DNA of 64,000 nucleotides, taken from Ruminococcus sp. (GTDB lineage Bacteria; Bacillota; Clostridia; Oscillospirales; Ruminococcaceae). The DNA is taken from assembly GCA_017529875.1 (NCBI GenBank), contig JAFXNC010000006.1, forward strand, positions 1 through 64,000, in the 5' to 3' direction. The notes under the pieces were generated by a model that saw only the letters and a list, made by a program, of their open reading frames with translations, was not told where the DNA came from and did not search any database. Shown one piece after another: positions 25,658 to 32,773 of the stretch. A program made the position numbers and the translations under genes. The stretch's first letter is position 1. Each line of letters begins with the position of its first letter.

Positions 25658-26701
25658 GTGTACGTTTGCGAGGACGGTAAGATCGACATTCTGTCGCTGA
25701 ATATCGACGAGCTCAGACAATGCATTGCCGATATGGGCGAAAAGCCATTCCGCGCCGGACAGATCTACTCCTGGCTGCACCAAAAACGTATAGCAGATTT
25801 TGATTCTATGTCAGATATTTCTGCACAATTCAGAGAGCGGCTCAAAGAAAAGTTTTGTATAAAATCACTATTTATAGTAAAAAGACTTGAATCCAAGAGG
25901 GATAATACTGTAAAATATCTGTATAGGCTTTCTGACGGTAACCATATCGAGACAGTCCTTATGGAATACGAGCACGGCAATACTGTCTGCGTCTCGACTC
26001 AGGTGGGCTGCAAGATGGGCTGCCGCTTCTGCGCCTCGACTATCGCAGGCTATAAGCGCGACCTGCTGCCCAGCGAGATACTTCTGCAGATCTATACTGC
26101 ACAGCGCGACAGCGGCAGGAAGATAGGCGGCTGCGTGCTCATGGGGATAGGGGAGCCTCTTGATAATTTTGACAATGTGGTGAGATTCCTGGAGCTGCTC
26201 AGCTCCAAGAACGGCATGGATATGTCCCTGCGCCATGTTTCGCTGTCTACCTGCGGGCTGGTGCCTAAGATATACGAGCTGGCAAAGCTCGACCTGGGGC
26301 TGACACTGTCCATATCCCTGCACGCCTCGGACAACAAGTCCCGCAGCGCTGTCATGCCGGTCAACGACAGATACGACATCAACGAGCTGCTTACGGCCTG
26401 CCGGGATTACTTCAAGCAGACCGGCAGACGGATATCCTTTGAGTATGCCCTCATCGACGGGCACAACGACTCCAAGGAGGATGCCAAACGCCTGGCGGAG
26501 CTTTTGAAAGGTTTCATCTGCCACGTCAATATCATCCCCGTCAACAAGATCAAGGAAAGAAACTTCACCTCCGACCGCAGGAGCGCCCAGCGTTTCCGCG
26601 CATATCTGGAGGAGCTTGGTATAAATGCCACCGTCCGCCGCACGCTTGGCGCGGATATAGACGCTGCCTGCGGACAGCTCCGCAGGGAGTACGAGATATG
26701 A
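25658..26701 (+). CDS. rlmN: Dual-specificity 23S rRNA/tRNA adenine C2 methyltransferase RlmN
   Basis: This radical-SAM enzyme methylates A2503 of 23S rRNA and A37 of some tRNAs. The cluster motif CKMGCRFCAST (CxxxCxxC, about 112-120) binds [4Fe-4S]. GGCVLMGIGEPLDN and the methyl-carrying Cys near the C-terminus (RRTLGADIDAACGQL) are present. Two GTG starts compete: 25649 lies right against AAGGA, whereas 25658 is 10 bases from it and was preferred; the difference is three residues. The gene follows rsmB by 5 bp. Confidence 0.95.
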   Translation: MYVCEDGKIDILSLNIDELRQCIADMGEKPFRAGQIYSWLHQKRIADFDSMSDISAQFRERLKEKFCIKSLFIVKRLESKRDNTVKYLYRLSDGNHIETVLMEYEHGNTVCVSTQVGCKMGCRFCASTIAGYKRDLLPSEILLQIYTAQRDSGRKIGGCVLMGIGEPLDNFDNVVRFLELLSSKNGMDMSLRHVSLSTCGLVPKIYELAKLDLGLTLSISLHASDNKSRSAVMPVNDRYDINELLTACRDYFKQTGRRISFEYALIDGHNDSKEDAKRLAELLKGFICHVNIIPVNKIKERNFTSDRRSAQRFRAYLEELGINATVRRTLGADIDAACGQLRREYEI

Positions 26702-26734
26702 TCTATACTATATAAAAGAAGGGTGGTGAACTGC

Positions 26735-27463
26735 TTGTTCATTGCTTCAAAAACCGATATAGGCCGCAAGCGCGACGAGAACCAGGACAGAGTCCGATGC
26801 GGGTTCCTCGGGGATAATATTTCCTTGTCAGTGGTCTGCGACGGTATGGGCGGAGCCCTTTCCGGAGGCGTGGCCAGTGAGGAAGCGATCAATACGATCT
26901 ACAACCGGATCTCGCAGAACTTCCGCCCGGACATGAACCCCAACTCAGTCAGGAACCTGATGCTCACGGCAGTTCACGCCGCCAATACCATAGTTTACGA
27001 AAAGAGCAAAGAAGATATAGATAAAAACGGTATGGGTACGACCTGCGTGGCAGCCCTCGTCTGCGGACGGCACTGCTACGTGGTGAATGTGGGCGACAGC
27101 AGATGCTACCTGATGACCGAAGGGGTCATCGGACAGATCACCACCGATCACACCTACGTTCAGATGCTCTATGAACAAGGTCAGATCACCGAGGAAGAGC
27201 TTCGCACCCACCAGATGAAAAACGTCATAACCCGCGCAGTCGGCGTTGAGGCCGACGTGGACGTGGATTACTTCGAGTTTGAGCCGGAACAGAACTTCAC
27301 GCTGCTGCTTTGCTCCGACGGTCTGTCAAACTACTGCTCAAACGACATAATCTACGGATTCGTCTTCGGCAAGAACCTCGACCACGCAGTTACAGATCTT
27401 ATAAACTACGCCAACGAACAGGGCGGCAAGGATAATATATCTGTCGCGCTGGTGGCAAACTGA
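26735..27463 (+). CDS. prpC: PP2C-type Ser/Thr protein phosphatase
   Basis: The roughly 242-residue enzyme has the PP2C metal-binding motifs: KRDENQDRV (about 11-19), VCDGMGGALSGG (about 38-49), GMGTTCVAAL, VNVGDSRCYL, CSDGLSNYCS and GKDNISVALV. It dephosphorylates targets of the neighbouring PASTA kinase and the kinase itself. The start is uncertain. GTG codons at 26723 and 26726 lie inside the ribosome-site-like AAGGGTGGTGA, while TTG 26735 is 5-6 bases after it and gives MFIASKTDIG, which matches the family N-terminus better. Confidence 0.92.
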   Translation: MFIASKTDIGRKRDENQDRVRCGFLGDNISLSVVCDGMGGALSGGVASEEAINTIYNRISQNFRPDMNPNSVRNLMLTAVHAANTIVYEKSKEDIDKNGMGTTCVAALVCGRHCYVVNVGDSRCYLMTEGVIGQITTDHTYVQMLYEQGQITEEELRTHQMKNVITRAVGVEADVDVDYFEFEPEQNFTLLLCSDGLSNYCSNDIIYGFVFGKNLDHAVTDLINYANEQGGKDNISVALVAN

Positions 27464-27508
27464 GAACAGAAGCAGAACAAAACGTAAAAACGCATAGGAG
27501 TTGAAATT

Positions 27509-29698
27509 ATGGATTCAAATATCGGCAGAAAACTCGACGGGCGATATGAGATCACGGAGCTGATCGGCGTCGGCGGCATGGCTGACGTATACAAGGCCAC
27601 CGATCTCATGGAGAACCGTGTCGTCGCGGTAAAGATACTTAAGGCTGAATTTTCCGAGAACGAGGACTTTCTCAGACGGTTCCGCAATGAGAGCAAGGCT
27701 ATCGCCGTGCTGTCTCATCCCAATATCGTAAAGATCTACGATGTGGGCTTTACCGACGAGATACAGTTCATCGTCATGGAGTATATCGACGGCATCACTC
27801 TCAAGGAGCTGCTGGAACAGCAGGGAGTGCTCCGCTGGAAGGACGCGCTGAAATTCGTGGTGCAGATCCTCAAAGCCCTCCAGCACGCCCATGACAAGGG
27901 CATCGTCCACCGCGATATCAAGCCTCAGAACATCATGCTGTTTCCGGATGGCACTATCAAGGTCATGGACTTCGGCATCGCCAGGTTCTCCCGCATAGAC
28001 GGCAAGACCCTCTCCGAGAAGACCTTCGGATCGGTCCACTATATTTCGCCCGAGCAGGCCAAGGGCGAGATGACCGACGAAAGATCGGACATATACTCCG
28101 TAGGCGTTCTGCTCTATGAGATGCTCACCGGCAGAAAGCCCTTCGACGGCGACAGCCCCATATCCATTGCGGTAAAGCATATGCAGGATACCGCAGTTCC
28201 TCCGAGAGAGATCATGCCCTCTATCCCCGAATCCCTCGAGGAGATCGTGCTTCACGCTATGGAGCGTTCTCCCGCAAGAAGATATCAGTCCGCTGCCGAG
28301 ATGATAAACGATATCAGCACTTTCAAGGTCAACCCCTCCATAGTTTTCGGCTACAAGAGCACCCCCGTCGAGGAGCAGCCTGCGAGAATGTTCAGGCAGG
28401 AGCCCGACGACGATGATGATGACGAGTACGACGAGGACGAGGAGTACTACGATGACGACGAGGATGAAGACGATGACGAGGACGACGGCAAGAAGCGTTC
28501 CTACATCATCCCCATACTCCTTGCCGTAACAGTCGCGGTGGTCATGATCGCCGCAGGCGTTATCGCTTATTCGGTTATCAATTCTTTCACAGGCCCCGGC
28601 ACGCACAATTCCAACGTGCTTATAGAGAACTTCGTCGGACAGAGCTACGCAAGAGTCCGTCAGGAGTACAGTGACAAGCTCACCTTTAATATAAGGGAAG
28701 AATGGAACAACGATTACCCCGAGGGCATAATCATCGAACAGTCCGTTACCAACAAGACAGTTCGTACAGGCTTTACCCTTGACCTCACAGTCAGCAAGGG
28801 CCCGCGTATGATAGAAGTCCCGGATATGTCCAAGAAGACCCTGAGCGTTGCCACCAGCGAGCTCAAGAGCGCAGGTTTCCTCCCCGTTACCAAGGAGGTA
28901 TGGGATCCGACAGGCGACGTACCCGCCGGTATGATCGTCAAGACCGAGCCTGAGGCCGGTAAGCTCCACGCCGCCGGTGCCGAGATAGTGCTCTTTGTAA
29001 GCCTCGGTCAGCTTGAAAGCCAGGTAAAGGTACCCAACGTAGTGGGCATGGCTCAGGATAAGGCCATGAAGACCCTTAAGGAGAACAAGCTCTCCGTTTC
29101 CGTACAGGAAGTTAAGCAGGAAGGCAACAAGGGCAAGGTCGTTGAGCAGAGCTGGCCTGAAGGTTCCTTCGTAGACAAGGGAACAGAGGTTACGATCTAT
29201 GTATCCACCGGTGAGGTAGATCCCACCGAGGCCAGGATCCCGATCCCGATGCCTGAGGGCGTCCGCGGAGCATATACCGTACTGGTATACAGAGACGGTA
29301 CCGTTATCGAGACCCAGAAGATAGATGAAGCCGTCACCGTTGCAGGCTCTTACGTAAATATCACCGTAAAGGGCAAGAAGCAGGAGACTATCACTATCAG
29401 CGTAAGAAACGATTCCAGCAACAAGACCGTAAACAATTATGCTACCTTCGATATCAACTACGATACCGGCGAGGTCAAGCTGGTTGGTTCGGCCAAGACT
29501 CAGGAGCTTATCAATATAACTCCCACAACTCCTACCACGACCACCACTAAGGCTCCCGAGACGACTCCCAAGGAGGTCGTGACTACGGAGCCCGAAAACC
29601 CGAATCCGCCCGAGCAGCCTACTCTGCCTCCTCAGCCCGAGAATCCCGAGCAGCCCGCAGAGCAGCAGCCTGAGCAGGGCGGCGAAGGCAACGTATGA
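27509..29698 (+). CDS. prkC: PASTA-domain Ser/Thr protein kinase (PrkC/PknB type)
   Basis: The 729-residue kinase senses muropeptides and controls growth and cell-wall processes. The kinase domain (about 1-270) has GVGGMADVYKA, VAVKIL, HRDIKPQNIM and DFGIAR. A very acidic segment of about 28 residues, almost all Asp, Glu and Tyr (about 300-327), precedes the membrane helix (about 332-356). Outside are three PASTA repeats (about 370-570), a beta domain, and a Thr- and Pro-rich C-terminal tail (about 675-729). PASTA domains bind peptidoglycan fragments. The gene follows prpC by 45 bp and is 9 bp before rsgA. Confidence 0.96.
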   Translation: MDSNIGRKLDGRYEITELIGVGGMADVYKATDLMENRVVAVKILKAEFSENEDFLRRFRNESKAIAVLSHPNIVKIYDVGFTDEIQFIVMEYIDGITLKELLEQQGVLRWKDALKFVVQILKALQHAHDKGIVHRDIKPQNIMLFPDGTIKVMDFGIARFSRIDGKTLSEKTFGSVHYISPEQAKGEMTDERSDIYSVGVLLYEMLTGRKPFDGDSPISIAVKHMQDTAVPPREIMPSIPESLEEIVLHAMERSPARRYQSAAEMINDISTFKVNPSIVFGYKSTPVEEQPARMFRQEPDDDDDDEYDEDEEYYDDDEDEDDDEDDGKKRSYIIPILLAVTVAVVMIAAGVIAYSVINSFTGPGTHNSNVLIENFVGQSYARVRQEYSDKLTFNIREEWNNDYPEGIIIEQSVTNKTVRTGFTLDLTVSKGPRMIEVPDMSKKTLSVATSELKSAGFLPVTKEVWDPTGDVPAGMIVKTEPEAGKLHAAGAEIVLFVSLGQLESQVKVPNVVGMAQDKAMKTLKENKLSVSVQEVKQEGNKGKVVEQSWPEGSFVDKGTEVTIYVSTGEVDPTEARIPIPMPEGVRGAYTVLVYRDGTVIETQKIDEAVTVAGSYVNITVKGKKQETITISVRNDSSNKTVNNYATFDINYDTGEVKLVGSAKTQELINITPTTPTTTTTKAPETTPKEVVTTEPENPNPPEQPTLPPQPENPEQPAEQQPEQGGEGNV

Positions 29699-29707
29699 TA
29701 CCGGCCT

Positions 29708-30589
29708 ATGGAAGGAATAATCACTAAAGCGATCGGAGGCCTCTACACCGTGGAAGCCTCCGACGGTGTTTATGAATGTAAAGCCAGGGGAGTGTTCCGC
29801 AAGCGGGGCATATCACCGGTCTGCGGCGACAGGGTGAAGTTCACCTCCGCCGCCGACGGTGCCTGCGTCATCGACGAGATCGGCGAGCGCCGCTCGCTGC
29901 TCATAAGGCCGCCCCTTGCCAATCTTGACAGGCTGTTCTTTGTGTCCTCGTCCTGTGAGCCTCAGCCAAATCTGCTGCTGCTGGATAAGTTCATAGCCAT
30001 AGCCGTGTACAAGAATATCGAGCCTATTGTAGTGTTCACAAAGGTGGATAAGCTCGACCCCTCGGAGTATATCAGCATCTATAAGCAGGCGGGCATCACC
30101 GCCCTCACCGTCAATAACGTGACAGGGGAGGGCAGCGACGGGATCCGCGCCCTGCTCACCGGTAAGCTTTCCGCTTTTACCGGCAATACCGGCGTGGGCA
30201 AGTCCTCGCTGCTCAACAACATCTTCCCCGGCATCGGCCTTGCCACCGGCGATATCAGCCGCAAGCTTGGCCGCGGTCGCCACACCACAAGACACGTTGA
30301 GCTCTACAAGCTGGAGGGAGGCGGCTATGTAGCCGATACCCCGGGCTTTTCAAGCTTCGACACCAACCGCTACGATATAATCTTCAAAAACGAGCTGGCT
30401 GACTGCTTCGCCGAGTTCTCGGAGTATAAGGACAAGTGCCGCTTTGCCGATTGCAGCCATACCTCCGAGAAGGGCTGCGCAGTCATCGAGGCTGTAAAGC
30501 AGGGGCTCATCCCCAGGTCCCGCCATGAGAGCTACCTGGCGATGTACGAGGAAGCCCAGCAGCTGAAAGAATGGGAGCATAAGAAATGA
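29708..30589 (+). CDS. rsgA: Ribosome small-subunit GTPase RsgA
   Basis: The 293-residue circularly permuted GTPase matures the 30S subunit. It has an N-terminal OB domain (about 1-65), then the GTPase motifs in permuted order: VFTKVDKLD (G4-like, about 100), TGNTGVGKSSLLN (G1, about 157-169), RHTTRHVEL and DTPGFSSFD (G3). The zinc site is CRFADCSHTSEKGC (about 243-256). Its stop overlaps thiN by 4 bp. Confidence 0.96.
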   Translation: MEGIITKAIGGLYTVEASDGVYECKARGVFRKRGISPVCGDRVKFTSAADGACVIDEIGERRSLLIRPPLANLDRLFFVSSSCEPQPNLLLLDKFIAIAVYKNIEPIVVFTKVDKLDPSEYISIYKQAGITALTVNNVTGEGSDGIRALLTGKLSAFTGNTGVGKSSLLNNIFPGIGLATGDISRKLGRGRHTTRHVELYKLEGGGYVADTPGFSSFDTNRYDIIFKNELADCFAEFSEYKDKCRFADCSHTSEKGCAVIEAVKQGLIPRSRHESYLAMYEEAQQLKEWEHKK

Positions 30590-31209
30590 ACAAGGTTTGT
30601 GCAGTCTTCGGCGGCGGCGACCCAGTCAGCGCCGCTGTGGTAAGAAAAGAGTTCTCCGGCGGAGAGCTGCTTATCGCAGCCGACAGCGGTTATCTGCTTA
30701 TGCACTCACTCGGACTGGAGCCCGACCTCATCCTCGGGGATTTCGATTCCGCTCCCGAGCCGGACTTTGCTGATAAGCAGGTCTACCCAAAACAAAAGGA
30801 CGATACCGACCTGATGCTTGCACTGAAAGAAGGCCTCAGCCGCGGCTGTGACCGTTTCCTGATCTTCGGGGCCACCGGCGGGCGTCTTGACCATACCTAT
30901 GCTGCGGTGCAGAGCCTTGCTTATCTGCTTGAACAGGGCGCCTCCGGCGTTATTGTATCTGATACCGAGCGCATCGAGCTGCTTGCTCCGGGCAGTTATA
31001 CCCTCCCTGCGATGAAGGGCTACACCCTTTCCCTTTTCGCCTACACCGATAGCGTCGGTGGCCTGACCGTGACCGGTGCCGAGTACACCTGCGAAGGCAT
31101 CACCCTGAGAAACAGTTTCCCCCTGGGAGTATCCAACTCCGCCGAGGACAGCCCCGCAAAAGTTTGCTTCTCAAAGGGTATTATCCTCGTTATACGCTCA
31201 AAGCTGTGA
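30586..31209 (+). CDS. thiN: Thiamine pyrophosphokinase
   Basis: The 207-residue enzyme pyrophosphorylates thiamine to thiamine diphosphate. It shows LLIAADSGYLLMHSLGLEPDLILGDFDS in outline (about 26-53), KQKDDTDLMLAL, and IFGATGGRLDHTYA (about 93-106). It overlaps rsgA by 4 bp. The order prkC-rsgA-thiN-spoVM is the same as in Bacillus subtilis, apart from rpe, which is absent here. Confidence 0.95.
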   Translation: MNKVCAVFGGGDPVSAAVVRKEFSGGELLIAADSGYLLMHSLGLEPDLILGDFDSAPEPDFADKQVYPKQKDDTDLMLALKEGLSRGCDRFLIFGATGGRLDHTYAAVQSLAYLLEQGASGVIVSDTERIELLAPGSYTLPAMKGYTLSLFAYTDSVGGLTVTGAEYTCEGITLRNSFPLGVSNSAEDSPAKVCFSKGIILVIRSKL

Positions 31210-31264
31210 GCAGAACTGCCTTTTGATGCATAATATGTATTATCACGCATAGGGAGGTAATACT

Positions 31265-31354
31265 ATGAAGGTAGTAGTCGTCAAGAGCAACAGATTTCTT
31301 TCGGGAGTGCTGAGGCTGATATTCAAGATTAAAAAAGAAGACCCTGCGGAATAA
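31265..31354 (+). CDS. spoVM: Stage V sporulation protein M (SpoVM) micro-protein
   Basis: The 29-codon gene encodes MKVVVVKSNRF followed by LSGVLRLIFKIKKED, an amphipathic helix of SpoVM type. In Bacillus subtilis SpoVM is 26 residues long and recognises the convex forespore membrane to recruit the SpoIVA coat base. Support comes from size, the pattern K-x-P/N-K/R-F-L-x-G-x-L-R and the location straight after thiN, which is the conserved location. GGGAGGTAA lies 4-8 bases before the ATG. It is too short for most gene callers. A small palindromic AT-rich stretch (31224-31245) lies in front of it. Confidence 0.88.
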   Translation: MKVVVVKSNRFLSGVLRLIFKIKKEDPAE

Positions 31355-31361
31355 AAAATCA

Positions 31362-31390
31362 AGGCGGGATGCCTCCTTGGCAGCCCGCCT
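31362..31390. terminator. Hairpin downstream of spoVM
   Basis: AGGCGGG-A-TGCC pairs with GGCA-G-CCCGCCT over TCCTT. There is no T-run on the right, but on the left strand it would be followed by TGATTTTTTATT, so it can end leftward transcripts better than rightward ones. Confidence 0.6.
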
Positions 31391-31402
31391 GAAAAACATG
31401 AC

Positions 31403-31522
31403 AAAAAAATTAATGCCTATTACTATCGGCTGTAATAAGCATTAATTTTCTATAGAATTATGAAAGGGATTAAGAAGATTCATTATTTAGTCGGGGTTCT
31501 TTTTTACTGTTCCCCTTGTGTT
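31403..31522 (-). ncRNA. Candidate small RNA A (shorter twin)
   Basis: A minus-strand transcript of about 120 nt is predicted: -10 TATAAT at 31529-31534, start near 31522, and a terminator in which AATTAATGC pairs with GCATTAATT, extended by TATTAC/GTAATA, ending in seven T's (31403-31409). The last 75 nt or so, containing AATCCCTTTCATAATTC, the palindrome TTCTATAGAA and the terminator, are nearly identical to RNA B. No open frame with a ribosome site is inside. The family is not recognised. Confidence 0.6.
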
Positions 31523-31540
31523 GTCTATATTATAAATCAT

Positions 31541-31564
31541 CTGTGTGAACCGAATATGAATTTT
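31541..31564. repeat. 24-bp element, copy 1 (upstream of RNA A)
   Basis: The 24 bp from CTGTGTGAAC to GAATTTT are identical to 31891-31914. In both copies the element starts 6 bp upstream of the minus-strand -10 box, so it covers the -35 region. Confidence 0.75.
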
Positions 31565-31669
31565 CAGGACAAAAAACAGGTTTTTATAAAAAAAATTTTG
31601 AAACGTGATCCTGCTTACGGCAGCTGCTCCTGATGCTCCGGCTGAGCCGCAGACTGCGGTTTTTCGGGC
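31565..31669. other. Spacer between the two small-RNA units
   Basis: No gene was recognised. A hairpin CCGCA/TGCGG followed by TTTTT at about 31646-31664 could end a rightward transcript. Confidence 0.35.
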
Positions 31670-31872
31670 AAAAAAATAATGCCTACTACTTATCGGCTGT
31701 AATAAGCATTATTTTTCTATAGAATTATGAAAGGGATTTGTTTCGACGAATCATAAAACTTAAAGCATTGAGCTGATTACAACTTTGTTGTAAGAGGGAA
31801 GTGAGGATCGCCCCAGGCTTTAAGTTTTATCATCCGTCAAAGCCGTGCCTCCGGGAGGTCTCTCCCTTTGAC
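31670..31872 (-). ncRNA. Candidate small RNA B (longer twin, highly structured)
   Basis: A minus-strand transcript of about 200 nt is predicted: -10 TATTAT at 31879-31884, start near 31872, terminator AATAATGC/GCATTATT with seven T's (31670-31713). The 5' end forms a hairpin closed by GTCAAAG/CTTTGAC (31836-31872) with CCTC/GAGG at its tip. Next is a 22-bp helix with one G-T pair and one mismatch (31745-31766 with 31817-31838), and within it a perfect 7-bp hairpin TTACAAC/GTTGTAA (31777-31793). The 3' part matches RNA A. Long rod-like helices resemble regulatory RNAs of the 6S kind in general shape, but no known family was recognised. Confidence 0.62.
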
Positions 31873-31890
31873 ATCTATATAATAACACTC

Positions 31891-31914
31891 CTGTGTGAAC
31901 CGAATATGAATTTT
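31891..31914. repeat. 24-bp element, copy 2 (upstream of RNA B)
   Basis: Identical to 31541-31564 and placed at the same distance from the -10 box of RNA B. Between 31915 and 32005 nothing else was recognised. Confidence 0.75.
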
Positions 31915-32005
31915 AGGGTAAAAAATCGGATAGTAACAGAATAAAATAATGAATTTTTTGTAAACAAAAATATCTATAATCGTTAATAGCAGGTTCATAT
32001 ATATC

Positions 32006-32014
32006 TGCTATACT
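32006..32014 (+). promoter_or_regulatory. Extended -10 promoter of the two-component operon
   Basis: TGCTATACT is a good extended -10 element about 65 bp before the response-regulator start. The -35 position (ATAGCA) is weak. Confidence 0.5.
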
Positions 32015-32080
32015 CTATATGAATACTTGGGCTTTCAGCCAAAATACCAACGCTTATGCGTAAAGAAGGAGATGTGTTCC

Positions 32081-32758
32081 GTGTTCCAGGTGCTTGTTGT
32101 GGAGGACGATGCCAGCCTGAGAAAGCTGATGTCCGCCGCACTCAAACAAAACGGCTACGAGGCATTCACCGCCGAGGACGGCGAGAAGGCTCTCGAAATG
32201 CTGGACAAGACCAATATCGATCTTATCATATCAGATATCATGATGCCGAATATGGACGGCTATGAGCTGACCTCTCAGCTGCGCCGCGCCAATTATGACC
32301 TGCCTATCCTCATGGTGACCGCCAAGGAAAGCTTCGAGGACAAGCAGAAGGGCTTCATGTCCGGCACTGACGATTATATGGTCAAGCCTATAGACGTAAA
32401 CGAGATGATCCTCCGGGTGGGGGCTCTGCTGCGCCGGGCGAGAATGGCCTCCGAGCATTCGCTGGTCATCGGCGACTGTACTCTTGACTACGACGCGCAG
32501 TCGGTGAAGATCGGCTCCGGCAAGGCCGAGACTATCCCGCAAAAGGAGTTCACCCTGCTGTTCAAGCTGCTCTCTTACCCCAATAAGATCTTCACCCGCC
32601 GTCAGCTCCTGGACGAGCTGTGGGGCATGGAAAAGGACGTTGACGAGAGAACTGTGGATGTCCACATCAAGCGCCTCCGTGAGCGGTACAAGGGCAACGC
32701 CAACTTTGACATCGTAACTGTCAGAGGACTGGGCTACAAAGCAGTCAAGCTTGTGTAA
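32081..32758 (+). CDS. OmpR/PhoB-family response regulator
   Basis: The 225-residue protein has a receiver domain (about 1-115) with the acidic pair VVEDD, the phospho-acceptor Asp 52 in DLIISDIMMPNMDGYEL, a Thr in VTAKE and the Lys in MVKPID. A winged-helix DNA-binding domain follows (about 128-222: IPQKEFTLLFKLLSYPNKIFTRRQLLDELWG in outline, then RTVDVHIKRLRER). The start is GTG 32081, 9 bases after AAGGAG; an upstream ATG abuts that ribosome site and a TTG further up has none. The sensor kinase follows 15 bp later. Confidence 0.94.
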   Translation: MFQVLVVEDDASLRKLMSAALKQNGYEAFTAEDGEKALEMLDKTNIDLIISDIMMPNMDGYELTSQLRRANYDLPILMVTAKESFEDKQKGFMSGTDDYMVKPIDVNEMILRVGALLRRARMASEHSLVIGDCTLDYDAQSVKIGSGKAETIPQKEFTLLFKLLSYPNKIFTRRQLLDELWGMEKDVDERTVDVHIKRLRERYKGNANFDIVTVRGLGYKAVKLV

Positions 32759-32773
32759 GGCGGTGTATCTGTT

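Noticed and set aside
28408-28490. Triplet repeat
   Set aside because: The GA-rich run encodes the acidic segment of the PASTA kinase with mixed codons; it is not a DNA repeat expansion.
27515-28969. 484-codon open frame on the minus strand
   Set aside because: Antisense to the PASTA kinase; composition is that of a reverse-complement artefact.
31224-31245. Sporulation-type promoter for spoVM
   Set aside because: GCATAATATG resembles a sigma-E -10 box, but no matching -35 was found and the stretch is simply AT-rich and palindromic.
31670-31872. Assignment of small RNA B as 6S RNA
   Set aside because: It has long helices, but the large central bubble flanked by two long stems that defines 6S RNA was not evident, so it was left unassigned.
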